NCBI RefSeq assembly: GCF_000060345.1
Contig: NC_008571.1
Span: 3,600,501 to 3,664,500 of the forward strand
Direction of reading: 5' to 3'
Length of the DNA: 64,000 nucleotides
Source of the DNA: Christiangramia forsetii KT0803
GTDB lineage: Bacteria > Bacteroidota > Bacteroidia > Flavobacteriales > Flavobacteriaceae
Shown here: positions 20,201-28,626 of the stretch, piece by piece
Numbering within the stretch: position 1 is the stretch's first letter
Layout: each line of letters begins with the position of its first letter
The notes under the pieces: generated by a model
What the model was told of the DNA's origin: nothing
Seen by the model: the letters and a program-made list of their open reading frames with translations, nothing else
Databases searched by the model: none
Translations under genes and position numbers: made by a program

Positions 20201-20839
20201 CTGGCTATCCTCCAATTCGTCATTAAATTCTTCGCGAAACTGAGTTCGGGTTTTAATCTCACATTTATTATTGATGTATGGATGATCATCCCAGTTTTCA
20301 ATGTACCATTGCGAATCTATCATGATTAACTGAACATCATCACTAAGGCTTTTACTTTCAATGGGACACCCATCATTAGGCCAGAATTTGGCCCTGGAGT
20401 TATCCTGTAAGAATGATTCCAGATCATCTATATTATCTGGCGCATCATCCTGCCATTCGTTATATCCCGGGGTAAAAACTATATTACCCTTAAAATCTTT
20501 AAATAAGTCCAGCAAATTTGCCTGTAAATCTTTTTTTACTTTATCCCGGCCATTATCCTTATCTGGAAAACCTTCTGAAGGAACTATATTTCCAACAATA
20601 ACCAGGCTTGCCGAATCTTCTTTCTTAGAAGCTTCAACAATTTCAGTTAGGATCTTCTTGTTGGAATCGTTCGTTCTAAGTCCGGTGTTAGAAGTAACAT
20701 ATATGGAGTGTACTATTTCTTTCTTCTCAGCAGAATTTTGCTGTGCTGTTGCCGAAAAAGCTGTTAAAAGTAGGGATAAACTAAAAAAAGTAAAATTTCT
20801 CGAAAATTTATTTTCGTGTAGTTTTTGAATTATGCTCAT
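17228..20839 (-). CDS. Degenerate metallophosphoesterase fused to Omp85-like outer-membrane barrel
   Basis: The protein has 1203 residues and a signal peptide ending FSATAQ. Residues of about 42-345 have the calcineurin-like phosphoesterase fold but degenerate motifs. SNTG (50-53) stands where GDAG is expected, and GNI (82-84) where GDN is expected. PGYNEW (123-128) replaces PGNHDW and SGNDQNLQ (270-277) replaces SGHDHNLQ; VHHP (220-223) is kept. A middle region has GDWDRHEGQYEW (near 575) and AKDRDQVF, reminiscent of kinase-like folds. The last ~350 residues form a surface-antigen/BamA-type barrel with repeated GG-x-NSLRGYR-like segments and a C-terminal FNFDF. Phosphatase activity is unlikely; an outer-membrane scaffold or assembly role is possible (inference). 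Confidence 0.88.
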   Translation of the reverse strand: MSIIQKLHENKFSRNFTFFSLSLLLTAFSATAQQNSAEKKEIVHSIYVTSNTGLRTNDSNKKILTEIVEASKKEDSASLVIVGNIVPSEGFPDKDNGRDKVKKDLQANLLDLFKDFKGNIVFTPGYNEWQDDAPDNIDDLESFLQDNSRAKFWPNDGCPIESKSLSDDVQLIMIDSQWYIENWDDHPYINNKCEIKTRTQFREEFNDELEDSQRKTVIVAVHHPIMTQTKIGFFEKIIGASSQTRRNPQLKQLMGTLEALARQYNDVIFVSGNDQNLQYVQDDRVEQIIAGVTENPVKAKPEKDHGDFAAYDLGYAKININKNGSSNVEFYKISETGSEKIFNKQISRERPSIDEVEWPKTRLGENTMASVYTEEETDKDGVFKAIWGEHYRSLYSKKFEFPVLYLDTIPGNLEVLGAGGGHQSRSLGFIDEDDHEYTMRALKKSALQFLQTTVVTTHYVEDYLENTVAERYVQDFYTTAFPYGTFPAGRFMDELEIYHPNSSLYYVPKQEALGVYNEEYGDELYMFEAHIGDENKDMFGNADDVLNTLDLYQEMRESKDAYVDEDMFIRARLLDMLLGDWDRHEGQYEWAEFEDENGKKKYLPIAKDRDQVFPKTDGLALSLIRMGFPEFRAMEQYSPMVKRPKWFNIAGYPLDKAFIRNAQWEDWKKQADYIQNNITDEVIQEAFGVLPEGLTEDSYVADIKKTMKARRANLDEIARDYYQHLTEFDMFTGTEEDDKFLITRKPNGITTVELKNEDGEITAKKSYDSKMTREVWIYGLDGDDEFQIVGEGSGLVPLKIIGGEENDIYDFQNKKRAKLYDYRSKENTIKTPGARKMLVDSYDINNYDPKKKKIRQYTFLPNADFNSDQGFSLGVNNTYTTNGLVRNPFTAKHNLTANYFFTTKGFDVGYSGEFAHIFHNWNFGLDAYYSSPNYVINYFGTGNDTEYDPDDIDKDYNRVKIEQWSFAPSLIYRKNKKVSFYIKPLIESMEIAYDEGRFVADTFDQSNDIFESQMYAGGELNYNYFNKDRVAFPSRGMELDVTAGYKTNIDEYDNRFAYIKPMLSLNYPLHESGFAALATKIGGEAIIGDNYEFYHGATLGGGNMNSLRGYRNERFNGKYAFYQNIDLRSGITQFRTNFVPLRLGASLGFDYGRVWVDDDNSSDWHTNYGGSIFINAFKAFTGNIGYYVGDEGGRVNFTFNFDF

Positions 20840-21008
20840 AAAAGCTTTGGGTGTTTGATTGAAATTGTCTTAGTAGTTTTCTATATAAAACTTCCAAAAA
20901 AATCTAAAAATTTTAGGATGTCATAGCTCTTTACAATACTTTAACATCCAAGCCTAAAAGTTTTACTAAAAAAGTATCACTCAAATTAAATGAAAATTTT
21001 ATTGTTTT

Positions 21009-23843
21009 GTGTTTAATGGGGCGCTTTCTTTCGAAAAACATAATTTGAAAAATTCCTTGAGTAAAAAAATCTTTCTAATACTGGTTCTTTTTTGCTGTTT
21101 TAGAGGTCTGGCGCAGGAACTGCCTCCGGTGGTTAATTTCGGGCCCAATCAATATTCCGCAGGAAATCAGAACTGGATGATTGCCCAGGCTGAAAATCAG
21201 AATCTCTATTTCGCAAATAGTACCGGGTTGTTGGAATATAATGGTGAAAGCTGGAATTTATACCCGGTTCCTAATAATACAGTCGTTAGGTCTTTAAAAG
21301 TAGTTGGGAACCGAATTTATATCGGTGCTTATATGGAGGCAGGATATTGGGAAAAGGACGAATATGGGAGATTGCAATATACCAGCCTTGTTCCTAAGTT
21401 TTCCAGTACGATTAGTGATGGGGAGCAATTCTGGGATATTGAGTTCTTAGATGATCTAATTATTTTTAGAAGTTTTGGTGGAATTTACTTCTACGATCCT
21501 AAACAGGATTTGATTACGAAAATGGACAATCCTTTAGGGAAACCTGTCTCGGGAATTTTTAAATTAGAAAATGAGCTCTATTTTCAATTAGTTGGCGCAG
21601 GTCTTTTTAAAGTCAGAAATGGAAATCCTGAATTGTTTATTCCAATAGAGGACGTAGGGGAAAAGGCCGTCATGCACCTCTATAAAAAAGAACAAAATTT
21701 TGCGATTATTACCGGTAAATCTGAATTCTTTATTTGGAATGGAAATCATCTAATTAAAGAGAATCAGGAATTTAATACTGAATTGGGGAACCCTAATATT
21801 TTGGATGCCATAGATTTGGAAAATGGTGGCGTGGTTCTGGGTACCGTTGGTAAAGGTGTGGTTCAGCTTGACGCTAATGGAGGGATAGTAAATATCTTTA
21901 ACCAGGAGAATATCCTTATGAACAATACGGTCCTTGATCTTTATATGGACGATTCCGGGATTATTTGGGCTGGGTTGGATTATGGTATAAGCAGTATAGA
22001 TCTTAAATCAACATTTCTCTCATTTCAGGATAATAGGGGCGAAATAGGGTCGGTATATGCATCCCACAAAGAAAATGGCACTCTATATCTTGGTACAAAC
22101 CAGGGTTTATATTTTAAAAAGAAAAAGGAAAGTAATTTTCAGCTTATTAAAGGAACCGAGGGACAGGTATGGTTTATCGATAAAGTTCAGAATAGCCTAT
22201 TATGTGGACACGATAGTGGTACTTTTATAATTGATGGTGAAAATGCGACCAAAGTCTGTGATCGTCTTGGTACATGGATCGTAAAAGAATATAAAGATGG
22301 AGTTTTTGTTCAAGGACATTATAATGGCATAAGTTTTTTAAGAAAAAAATCTGGAAGTTTTGAGGCATCACCAATGCTGCGGGATTTTCCTCACTCGTCA
22401 AAGTTTATAGAAATAGATGAATTTCAAAATGTTTGGGTGAGCAACGAGCATAAGGGCGTTTTTAAAATGACGATCAATGATTCTTTATCAGATATCGTTG
22501 ATATTGAAAATTATACTTTTTCGGAAGAATCGGGTATAACCTCTAGTATGTTTCGATATGATGACACTCTTTATTATAGTTCCAAAGAAAAGATCTACCA
22601 ATATTCTAAAGATTTAGATAGTTTTTCTAAAAACAACCGCCTTAACGCGATAACATCAGACATAGATCGCATATCCGGTAAAATGATCAGTGAAGTCAAT
22701 CGGGATAAACTATGGGGCTTTTCAAATGAGGCTATCTTTTATATAGAGCCTGCACAATTGAGTACAGATTATAATATCAATTCTATATTCATAAATCAGG
22801 ATTTTAGAAATATAGCGGTAGGTTATGAGAATATTTCAGCTTTTGAAGATTCTCAATATTTACTTGGTATTGCAAATGGCTATTTAAGATTCAAAGATCT
22901 AACAGCCGGGTTTCGGGAAATATCCATTAAGCTAAACCGTGTAGAAGTGAGCGCCCTTGACGCAACTGCAGAGAAGGTAAGAATTGAGCAATCTGGGGAG
23001 TTTGATTCTAGACATAATAATATCAATTTTCATTTTAGTGCACCTGTCCACGAAAAATATTACGAGACATTATATAGTTATAGACTTTTAGGTTTAAGCT
23101 CTAATTGGAGTGCATGGAATGATGCTCCGGAAGCAAATTTTAAGAATCTTGGATTCGGAGATTATACTTTTGAGGTAAAAGCTAAAATTGGAAATAGTCA
23201 AACCAAAATTGCCAGCTATAATTTTAGTATTAATAGACCATTTTATCTGAGTGCTATAGCTTTAATAGGATATTCCCTGATTTTCCTTTTATTATTATTT
23301 TTGATACATATCATCAATAAAAAACATCACCGTAAAGTTGTAGCTGAAAATGAACGCGCCCTAAAAATGAAGAATCTTGAGGCAGAACAGGAAATTATCA
23401 AACTTAAAAATGATAAACTGGAGCAGGCTATGGCTAATAAAAATAGGGAACTTGCCGTGTCTACGATGAGCCTTATCAAAAAGAATGAATTTCTTACCAG
23501 TATAAAGGATAAGTTGAAAGAGTCTGATGGTTCTCACAGGGTAGACTCTGTTATTAAAACCATAGATAAAGATATTAGTGAAGAAGATAACTGGAAATTC
23601 TTTAAAAAGGCATTTAGTAATGCCGATAAAGATTTTTTCAAGAAGATTAAGGGGAAACATCCGGTACTAACTTCTAATGATCTTAAATTGTGTGCTTATT
23701 TGAGGCTGAATTTATCTTCAAAAGAGATAGCCCCGTTATTAAATATATCTGTAAAAAGCGTCGAAATCAAACGATATCGTTTGCGTAAAAAGATGGAATT
23801 AGACCGGGAAACCAATTTAACAGATTATATTCTTGAACTCTAA
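21009..23843 (+). CDS. Membrane-spanning propeller/LuxR-type regulator of the laminarin locus
   Basis: The protein has up to 944 residues. A signal peptide (FLILVLFCCFRGLAQ) leads into a periplasmic two-component-regulator-type beta-propeller (about 40-650) with motifs such as GLLEYNGESW. A Y_Y_Y domain (YSYRLLGLSSNWSAWND) follows. One transmembrane helix lies near 745-770, then a coiled coil and a cytoplasmic LuxR-like HTH (LSSKEIAPLLNISVKSVEIKRYRLRKKM). There is no kinase domain, so sensing and DNA binding are in one chain. Its position immediately before susC suggests control of the laminarin genes. The start is uncertain: no in-frame ATG exists, and GTG at 21009 or TTG at 21045 (giving MKNSLSKKIF) are the options; I favour TTG 21045. 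Confidence 0.88.
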   Translation: MFNGALSFEKHNLKNSLSKKIFLILVLFCCFRGLAQELPPVVNFGPNQYSAGNQNWMIAQAENQNLYFANSTGLLEYNGESWNLYPVPNNTVVRSLKVVGNRIYIGAYMEAGYWEKDEYGRLQYTSLVPKFSSTISDGEQFWDIEFLDDLIIFRSFGGIYFYDPKQDLITKMDNPLGKPVSGIFKLENELYFQLVGAGLFKVRNGNPELFIPIEDVGEKAVMHLYKKEQNFAIITGKSEFFIWNGNHLIKENQEFNTELGNPNILDAIDLENGGVVLGTVGKGVVQLDANGGIVNIFNQENILMNNTVLDLYMDDSGIIWAGLDYGISSIDLKSTFLSFQDNRGEIGSVYASHKENGTLYLGTNQGLYFKKKKESNFQLIKGTEGQVWFIDKVQNSLLCGHDSGTFIIDGENATKVCDRLGTWIVKEYKDGVFVQGHYNGISFLRKKSGSFEASPMLRDFPHSSKFIEIDEFQNVWVSNEHKGVFKMTINDSLSDIVDIENYTFSEESGITSSMFRYDDTLYYSSKEKIYQYSKDLDSFSKNNRLNAITSDIDRISGKMISEVNRDKLWGFSNEAIFYIEPAQLSTDYNINSIFINQDFRNIAVGYENISAFEDSQYLLGIANGYLRFKDLTAGFREISIKLNRVEVSALDATAEKVRIEQSGEFDSRHNNINFHFSAPVHEKYYETLYSYRLLGLSSNWSAWNDAPEANFKNLGFGDYTFEVKAKIGNSQTKIASYNFSINRPFYLSAIALIGYSLIFLLLLFLIHIINKKHHRKVVAENERALKMKNLEAEQEIIKLKNDKLEQAMANKNRELAVSTMSLIKKNEFLTSIKDKLKESDGSHRVDSVIKTIDKDISEEDNWKFFKKAFSNADKDFFKKIKGKHPVLTSNDLKLCAYLRLNLSSKEIAPLLNISVKSVEIKRYRLRKKMELDRETNLTDYILEL

Positions 23844-23846
23844 ACT

Positions 23847-23916
23847 TTACATCTGCTCAAAATAACTCTACATTACCTCTACAAAGACTTACACTACTAG
23901 TTTTTAACGTTTTACA
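23847..23916 (+). promoter_or_regulatory. Helically phased YTACA repeats upstream of susC
   Basis: Five copies of TTACA or CTACA start at 23847, 23868, 23879, 23889 and 23912. The spacings are 21, 11, 10 and 23 bp, near one or two helical turns. They lie between the regulator stop and susC, 168-237 bp before its ATG. They are a candidate binding site for the upstream HTH regulator. Confidence 0.4.
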
Positions 23917-24083
23917 TTTTTATTAATATTTCCTTTCTAAAAGCGTGTATAGATTGCAATATCAGCAAATAGAGTCTGTATTTATTATAATATACTTAGA
24001 TGTAGATTTTTTATACAGGTAATTTTCCTGTTCTCACAAGGATCTGTTAATATATTGATAAAGCAAATTTAATATTAAATCAC

Positions 24084-27000
24084 ATGAGGAAATTTACCTG
24101 TCTTTTGATTGTTTTTCTAAGCGGGTTTTTTGGGGCTTATGCGCAATCCTTTCCGGTTAGCGGATTAGTATCTGATGAAAACAACATGCCTTTACTAGGA
24201 GTGAATGTAATAGTAAAAGGAGAAGCACGTGGAACCACCACAGACTTTGATGGAAACTATACAGTAGAAGATATCTCTTCGGGAGATATACTGCAGTTTA
24301 GTTATGTTGGTTTTGAAACCCAGGAGATCACGATTAATGATCAGCAAACTATTAATGTAACCTTAAAAACAGATTCAGAATCACTTGAAGAGGTGGTTGT
24401 AATTGGTTATGGTACACAACAAAGAAAAGATATTACCGGTTCTGTCTCGGTAGTTTCAGATGAAGCAATTAGAGGGTTGCAGCCTATACAAACAACTCAG
24501 GCATTGCAAGGAACTTCTTCCGGGGTTGTGGTAACGCAAACCTCCGGGGCACCTGGAGCATCTCTAAATATTAATATTAGGGGTATTGCTTCCAATACTG
24601 AAAATGGCCCTCTTGTAATTATCGATGGGTACCAAACAGATGTGCAGTCACTTAGTAACCTGAATCCTTCAGATGTAGATTCGATGACGATACTTAAGGA
24701 TGCGCAGGCTGCTATTTATGGTGTTGCCGGGGCCAACGGGGTTATTTTGGTAACTACCAAGACCGGTGAACTAAATATGGCTCCCACGGTAAGCTATGAC
24801 ACTTACTATGGTGTACAGGAAACTTCCAGACAGGTTCCGCTTTTAAATGCCACAGAATATGCGTTGCTTTTAAATGAAAGCTACGCTAATGGAGGTCAGG
24901 ATTTGCCATTTCCAGTTGTTAGTGGTTTGGGAGAAGGGACAGATTTCCAGCAGGCTGTTTTTGAAACTTCTCCAATTATAAGTCATAACCTGGGATTGTC
25001 TGGCGGAACCGAAAAAGTAACCTACGCTGTAGGAGGTTCTCATTTAAGACAGGAAGGAATCATTGCTCCGGAGAAAACGCAGTATAAAAGAAGTACAGCA
25101 AAAATTAGCTTAGGAGTAGAGATAAGCGATGCTTTCGATATCGATTTTAATACGATATATACCAATATCGATAGAAACAGTATCAATGAAAACGGATTGG
25201 GTTCAGTTCTCTTCAATGCTTTGAACATTGCTCCCACGTTCGATATAGATCAGGAAGATCGTAACGGGTTCTTAGGAAATGAGATTATTAATCCCCTATC
25301 GCAAATTGAGAATACATTTAACGAATATAACCTGGATAAATTCAATGGTACTTTTGGATTGAATTTTACACCCATAGATGAATTGGTGTTTACTTCCAGA
25401 ATTGGATATAATTTCGGGAAGAGTGATGCGAAAAGTTTTTCTCCTATTGTAGATTTTGGTCCTGGAAAAGTTTTTAATGTAACTCGTAGCACAGTGAGCC
25501 AAAACAGGATAAACGATAATAATTATACGTTTGACCTTTATGGAAAATATGAAAATACCTTTAATGATGCTCACCACGTTACCTTAACCGGTGGGATGAC
25601 GGTGATTAGGAATTGGGGAGATGGTTTATTTGCTACCGGTTATGATGTGCCAAATAATTCCTGGGAGTTTGCAGATATAAGCTTAACTACCGGAACCAGT
25701 GATGAAAAAAGTAATGATTCCTATGTTTATGACATTAGAAAACTGTCATTTTTCGGAAGGCTTCAATATGATTTTCAGGGAAAATATCTTGTTTCTGGAA
25801 TGTTGAGACGGGATTCTTCCACAAGATTCAGTCCGGATAATCGAACCGATTATTTTCCATCGGTAACTGCAGGATGGATCATTTCCGAAGAAAATTTTAT
25901 GGAAGATTCTGAGGTTATTTCATTTTTAAAATTAAGGGCTAGTGCCGGAATTTTAGGTAATGATGAAGTTGGGCAAAACCAGTTCTATAGAGCCTTGTTA
26001 AACGGCGAAGCAACCTATGTTTTAGATGGGCAACTTGTAAATGGACGAGCTTTGGGAGGATTGCCAAACCCGTCGGCTAAATGGGAAGAGGCTGAAAAAA
26101 TAAACCTTGGGTTGGATTTAAGAATGTTAAATAATAGAATTGACATCACCACGGATATTTTTAGAGAAGAAAGAAAAGATCTGCTAATTCCATTTATACC
26201 GGTATCCGGAATTTTTGGAACTGGAGCACCTGGCGGAGCTTCTCCAACTGTAAATGCAGGAACTACTGTAAACCAGGGAGCTGAATTTTCTATAAAGTAT
26301 TCAGATAATATAGGAGATAATTTTAATTTTAATGTAGGCTATAACGTAACCTATATAGACAATGAAGTGACCCAGGTAAATGGAGCTGAATTCATTGCAG
26401 GAGGAGCCTTTGGAGTTGGGCAGCCTCAACCTTCCCGTTTTGAAGAGGGTCATGCTATCGGTTATTTTTATGGATATAAAACTGATGGATTATTTCAAAC
26501 TCAGGCGGAAGCTGATGCAGCCCCAAGTCAGATGGCTCTTGGTGCCCAGGCTCAGGCAGGCGACATTAAGTATGTAGATATCAATAATGATGGGGTTATA
26601 AATACAGATGACAGAACCGATATTGGCGATCCTATTGCTGATGTGACAATGGGCTTCAATTTAAGTATGAATTATAAGAATTTTGATTTTTCAGCATATA
26701 CCTATGCTTCTTTGGGTAACGATATGGTGAGAAACTATGAAAGAAATCAGCCTAATGTAAACAGGCCTGCTTACTATCTTGAAAGATGGAGAGGAGTTGG
26801 AACCAGCAATGAAGTGCCACGTTTAACTACAGGAGCGACATCTAATAATGTGCTATCTGAATTTTTTGTAGAAGATGCTTCCTATGCCAGGATTCAAAAT
26901 GTTCAAATAGGATATTCTCTTCCAGATGATCTTATGGAACGAATTAAGATAGATAGGTTGAGGATATATGCCTCTGTAAATAACTTATACACTTTTACTA

Positions 27001-27116
27001 GATATAAAGGTTTTGATCCTTCAGCTACTACCGGTGAGCCTATTGGTGGGGGAATTGATTACGGGTTTTATCCTGTTCCAAGAATATTCTCAGTTGGTGT
27101 AAACCTTAATTTATAA
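24084..27116 (+). CDS. SusC-like TonB-dependent transporter (laminarin oligosaccharides)
   Basis: The protein has 1010 residues. A signal peptide ends GAYAQ. It is followed by a carboxypeptidase-regulatory-like domain (about 24-100; VSGLVSDENNMPLLGVNV). The SusC-type TonB box and plug start (SLEEVVVIGYGTQQRKDITG) comes next, then the plug and a 22-strand barrel ending FSVGVNLNL. Family knowledge: SusC imports oligosaccharides across the outer membrane using TonB energy, capped by its SusD partner. The substrate laminarin is inferred from the GH16/GH3 enzymes in the same operon. It is the first gene of a six-gene operon with short gaps. Confidence 0.95.
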   Translation: MRKFTCLLIVFLSGFFGAYAQSFPVSGLVSDENNMPLLGVNVIVKGEARGTTTDFDGNYTVEDISSGDILQFSYVGFETQEITINDQQTINVTLKTDSESLEEVVVIGYGTQQRKDITGSVSVVSDEAIRGLQPIQTTQALQGTSSGVVVTQTSGAPGASLNINIRGIASNTENGPLVIIDGYQTDVQSLSNLNPSDVDSMTILKDAQAAIYGVAGANGVILVTTKTGELNMAPTVSYDTYYGVQETSRQVPLLNATEYALLLNESYANGGQDLPFPVVSGLGEGTDFQQAVFETSPIISHNLGLSGGTEKVTYAVGGSHLRQEGIIAPEKTQYKRSTAKISLGVEISDAFDIDFNTIYTNIDRNSINENGLGSVLFNALNIAPTFDIDQEDRNGFLGNEIINPLSQIENTFNEYNLDKFNGTFGLNFTPIDELVFTSRIGYNFGKSDAKSFSPIVDFGPGKVFNVTRSTVSQNRINDNNYTFDLYGKYENTFNDAHHVTLTGGMTVIRNWGDGLFATGYDVPNNSWEFADISLTTGTSDEKSNDSYVYDIRKLSFFGRLQYDFQGKYLVSGMLRRDSSTRFSPDNRTDYFPSVTAGWIISEENFMEDSEVISFLKLRASAGILGNDEVGQNQFYRALLNGEATYVLDGQLVNGRALGGLPNPSAKWEEAEKINLGLDLRMLNNRIDITTDIFREERKDLLIPFIPVSGIFGTGAPGGASPTVNAGTTVNQGAEFSIKYSDNIGDNFNFNVGYNVTYIDNEVTQVNGAEFIAGGAFGVGQPQPSRFEEGHAIGYFYGYKTDGLFQTQAEADAAPSQMALGAQAQAGDIKYVDINNDGVINTDDRTDIGDPIADVTMGFNLSMNYKNFDFSAYTYASLGNDMVRNYERNQPNVNRPAYYLERWRGVGTSNEVPRLTTGATSNNVLSEFFVEDASYARIQNVQIGYSLPDDLMERIKIDRLRIYASVNNLYTFTRYKGFDPSATTGEPIGGGIDYGFYPVPRIFSVGVNLNL

Positions 27117-27126
27117 ATAGGAAATT

Positions 27127-28608
27127 ATGAAATTAAAAATATCAAATTTCAATATAGTTGTTCTCCTACTCGCTATGATAGCTTTTGTGGGCTGTAGTGA
27201 TGAATATCTTGAGGAAACAGAAGAATATACCATAGATTCAGAAAATTATTTTAATTCTGAACAGGACTACGTTGATGCCCTAATAGGTGCCTATGATCCG
27301 CTTCAAGCGACGTATGTAAATGTGATACTTGGAGAGATCGCTTCAGATAACACGCTCAGTGGAGGTGAAAGCGCTACAGATGTGATAGGTTTTCAGCAGG
27401 TAGATGAAATGACTCATACTCCTGTAAACGATAATATAGATGATGTTTGGGACTGGAATTTTGCCGGTGTACAGCGTGCGAATTATATCCTGGAATTTAA
27501 GGATAAAACAGATTTTGAAGGTAAAGACAGGATCATTGCTGAAACCAGGTTCTTAAGGGCTTATTTCAATTTTGAACTGGTTAAATGGTTTGGCCCTATT
27601 CCTTTAAGCGGTGATCAGCGTTTTCAGCTTGGTGATGAAACCTCCGTACCTCGTTCTCCTGTAAGTGAAGTGTATGCACAAATAGAATCAGATCTTCTAT
27701 TTGCTATTGATAATATGGATTATACCGCTCCGCAGGTTGGGCGTGCAACCAAAGGCTCTGCACAGGCATTACTGGGAAAGGTTTATTTATATCAGGACAA
27801 ATTTCAGCAATCAGCAGACGTTTTACAGGACGTAATTGAAAGCGGACAATATCATTTATACGGAACACAGGCAGACGAAGATTATACCAATCTCTTTGAA
27901 CAGGTAGGTGAAAATAGCGCTGAAGCTGTTTTTGAAATTCAATATACCGGAGAAGAAGGAGCAGGATTTGACTGTTTGCAATGTAGTGAAGGAAATGTTG
28001 CAGTAGGGTTCCAGGGAATCAGAAATTACTCAGGGCCTATTTTTGAGTCTGGTTTTAGCTTTAATGTGCCAGTACAGGAAGTATATGACCTTTTTGCTGA
28101 AAATGATATACGACGCGATTATTCTATTCTTGATATCGAAGCCTGGGCTGCTGAAACAGGTGCCACGTATGTAGAAGGTTATAAGCATACCGGATATTTT
28201 AACCGTAAGTATCTTCCAAGACAAAATAATAATGTTGGGGATGCAAATTTAACGCAACCTAATAATTACCGTGCCATTAGATATGCCGATGTTTTGTTGA
28301 TGGCTGCTGAAGCTTTAAACCGTGGAGGTATCAACGATCAGCTAGCACAAAATTATTTAAATATGGTACGTGATAGGGCCGGTCTTGATGATGTAACCGC
28401 AACTGGATCTACGTTAACAGATGCTATCTATATGGATAGACGCCTGGAGCTTGTAGGAGAAGGTCATAGATTCTTTGATCTTGTGAGAACCGGAAGAGCA
28501 GCAAATGCCATAGATGGTTTTTCATCAAATAAAAACGAACTTTTTCCTATTCCACTTGAAGAAATTGAATTCTCTCAGGGTAACTGGGAACAAAATCCTG
28601 GATATTAA
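27127..28608 (+). CDS. SusD-like surface glycan-binding lipoprotein
   Basis: The protein has 493 residues. The signal peptide ends in the lipobox AFVGC (Cys23). The SusD/RagB fold is visible through TPR-like helices, with typical segments GAYDPLQATYVN, ETRFLRAYFNFELVKWFGPIPL, RYADVLLMAAEALNR and the C-terminal RRLELVGEGHRFFDLVRTGRA. It lies 10 bp after susC and forms the lid of that transporter, binding incoming beta-1,3-glucan chains. The ligand is inferred from context. Confidence 0.95.
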   Translation: MKLKISNFNIVVLLLAMIAFVGCSDEYLEETEEYTIDSENYFNSEQDYVDALIGAYDPLQATYVNVILGEIASDNTLSGGESATDVIGFQQVDEMTHTPVNDNIDDVWDWNFAGVQRANYILEFKDKTDFEGKDRIIAETRFLRAYFNFELVKWFGPIPLSGDQRFQLGDETSVPRSPVSEVYAQIESDLLFAIDNMDYTAPQVGRATKGSAQALLGKVYLYQDKFQQSADVLQDVIESGQYHLYGTQADEDYTNLFEQVGENSAEAVFEIQYTGEEGAGFDCLQCSEGNVAVGFQGIRNYSGPIFESGFSFNVPVQEVYDLFAENDIRRDYSILDIEAWAAETGATYVEGYKHTGYFNRKYLPRQNNNVGDANLTQPNNYRAIRYADVLLMAAEALNRGGINDQLAQNYLNMVRDRAGLDDVTATGSTLTDAIYMDRRLELVGEGHRFFDLVRTGRAANAIDGFSSNKNELFPIPLEEIEFSQGNWEQNPGY

Positions 28609-28626
28609 TAAAAAAACAAATTAGAA

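Noticed and set aside
24015-24031. Small inverted repeat ACAGG/CCTGT upstream of susC
   Set aside because: Only five base pairs with no T tract or conserved partner; likely chance.
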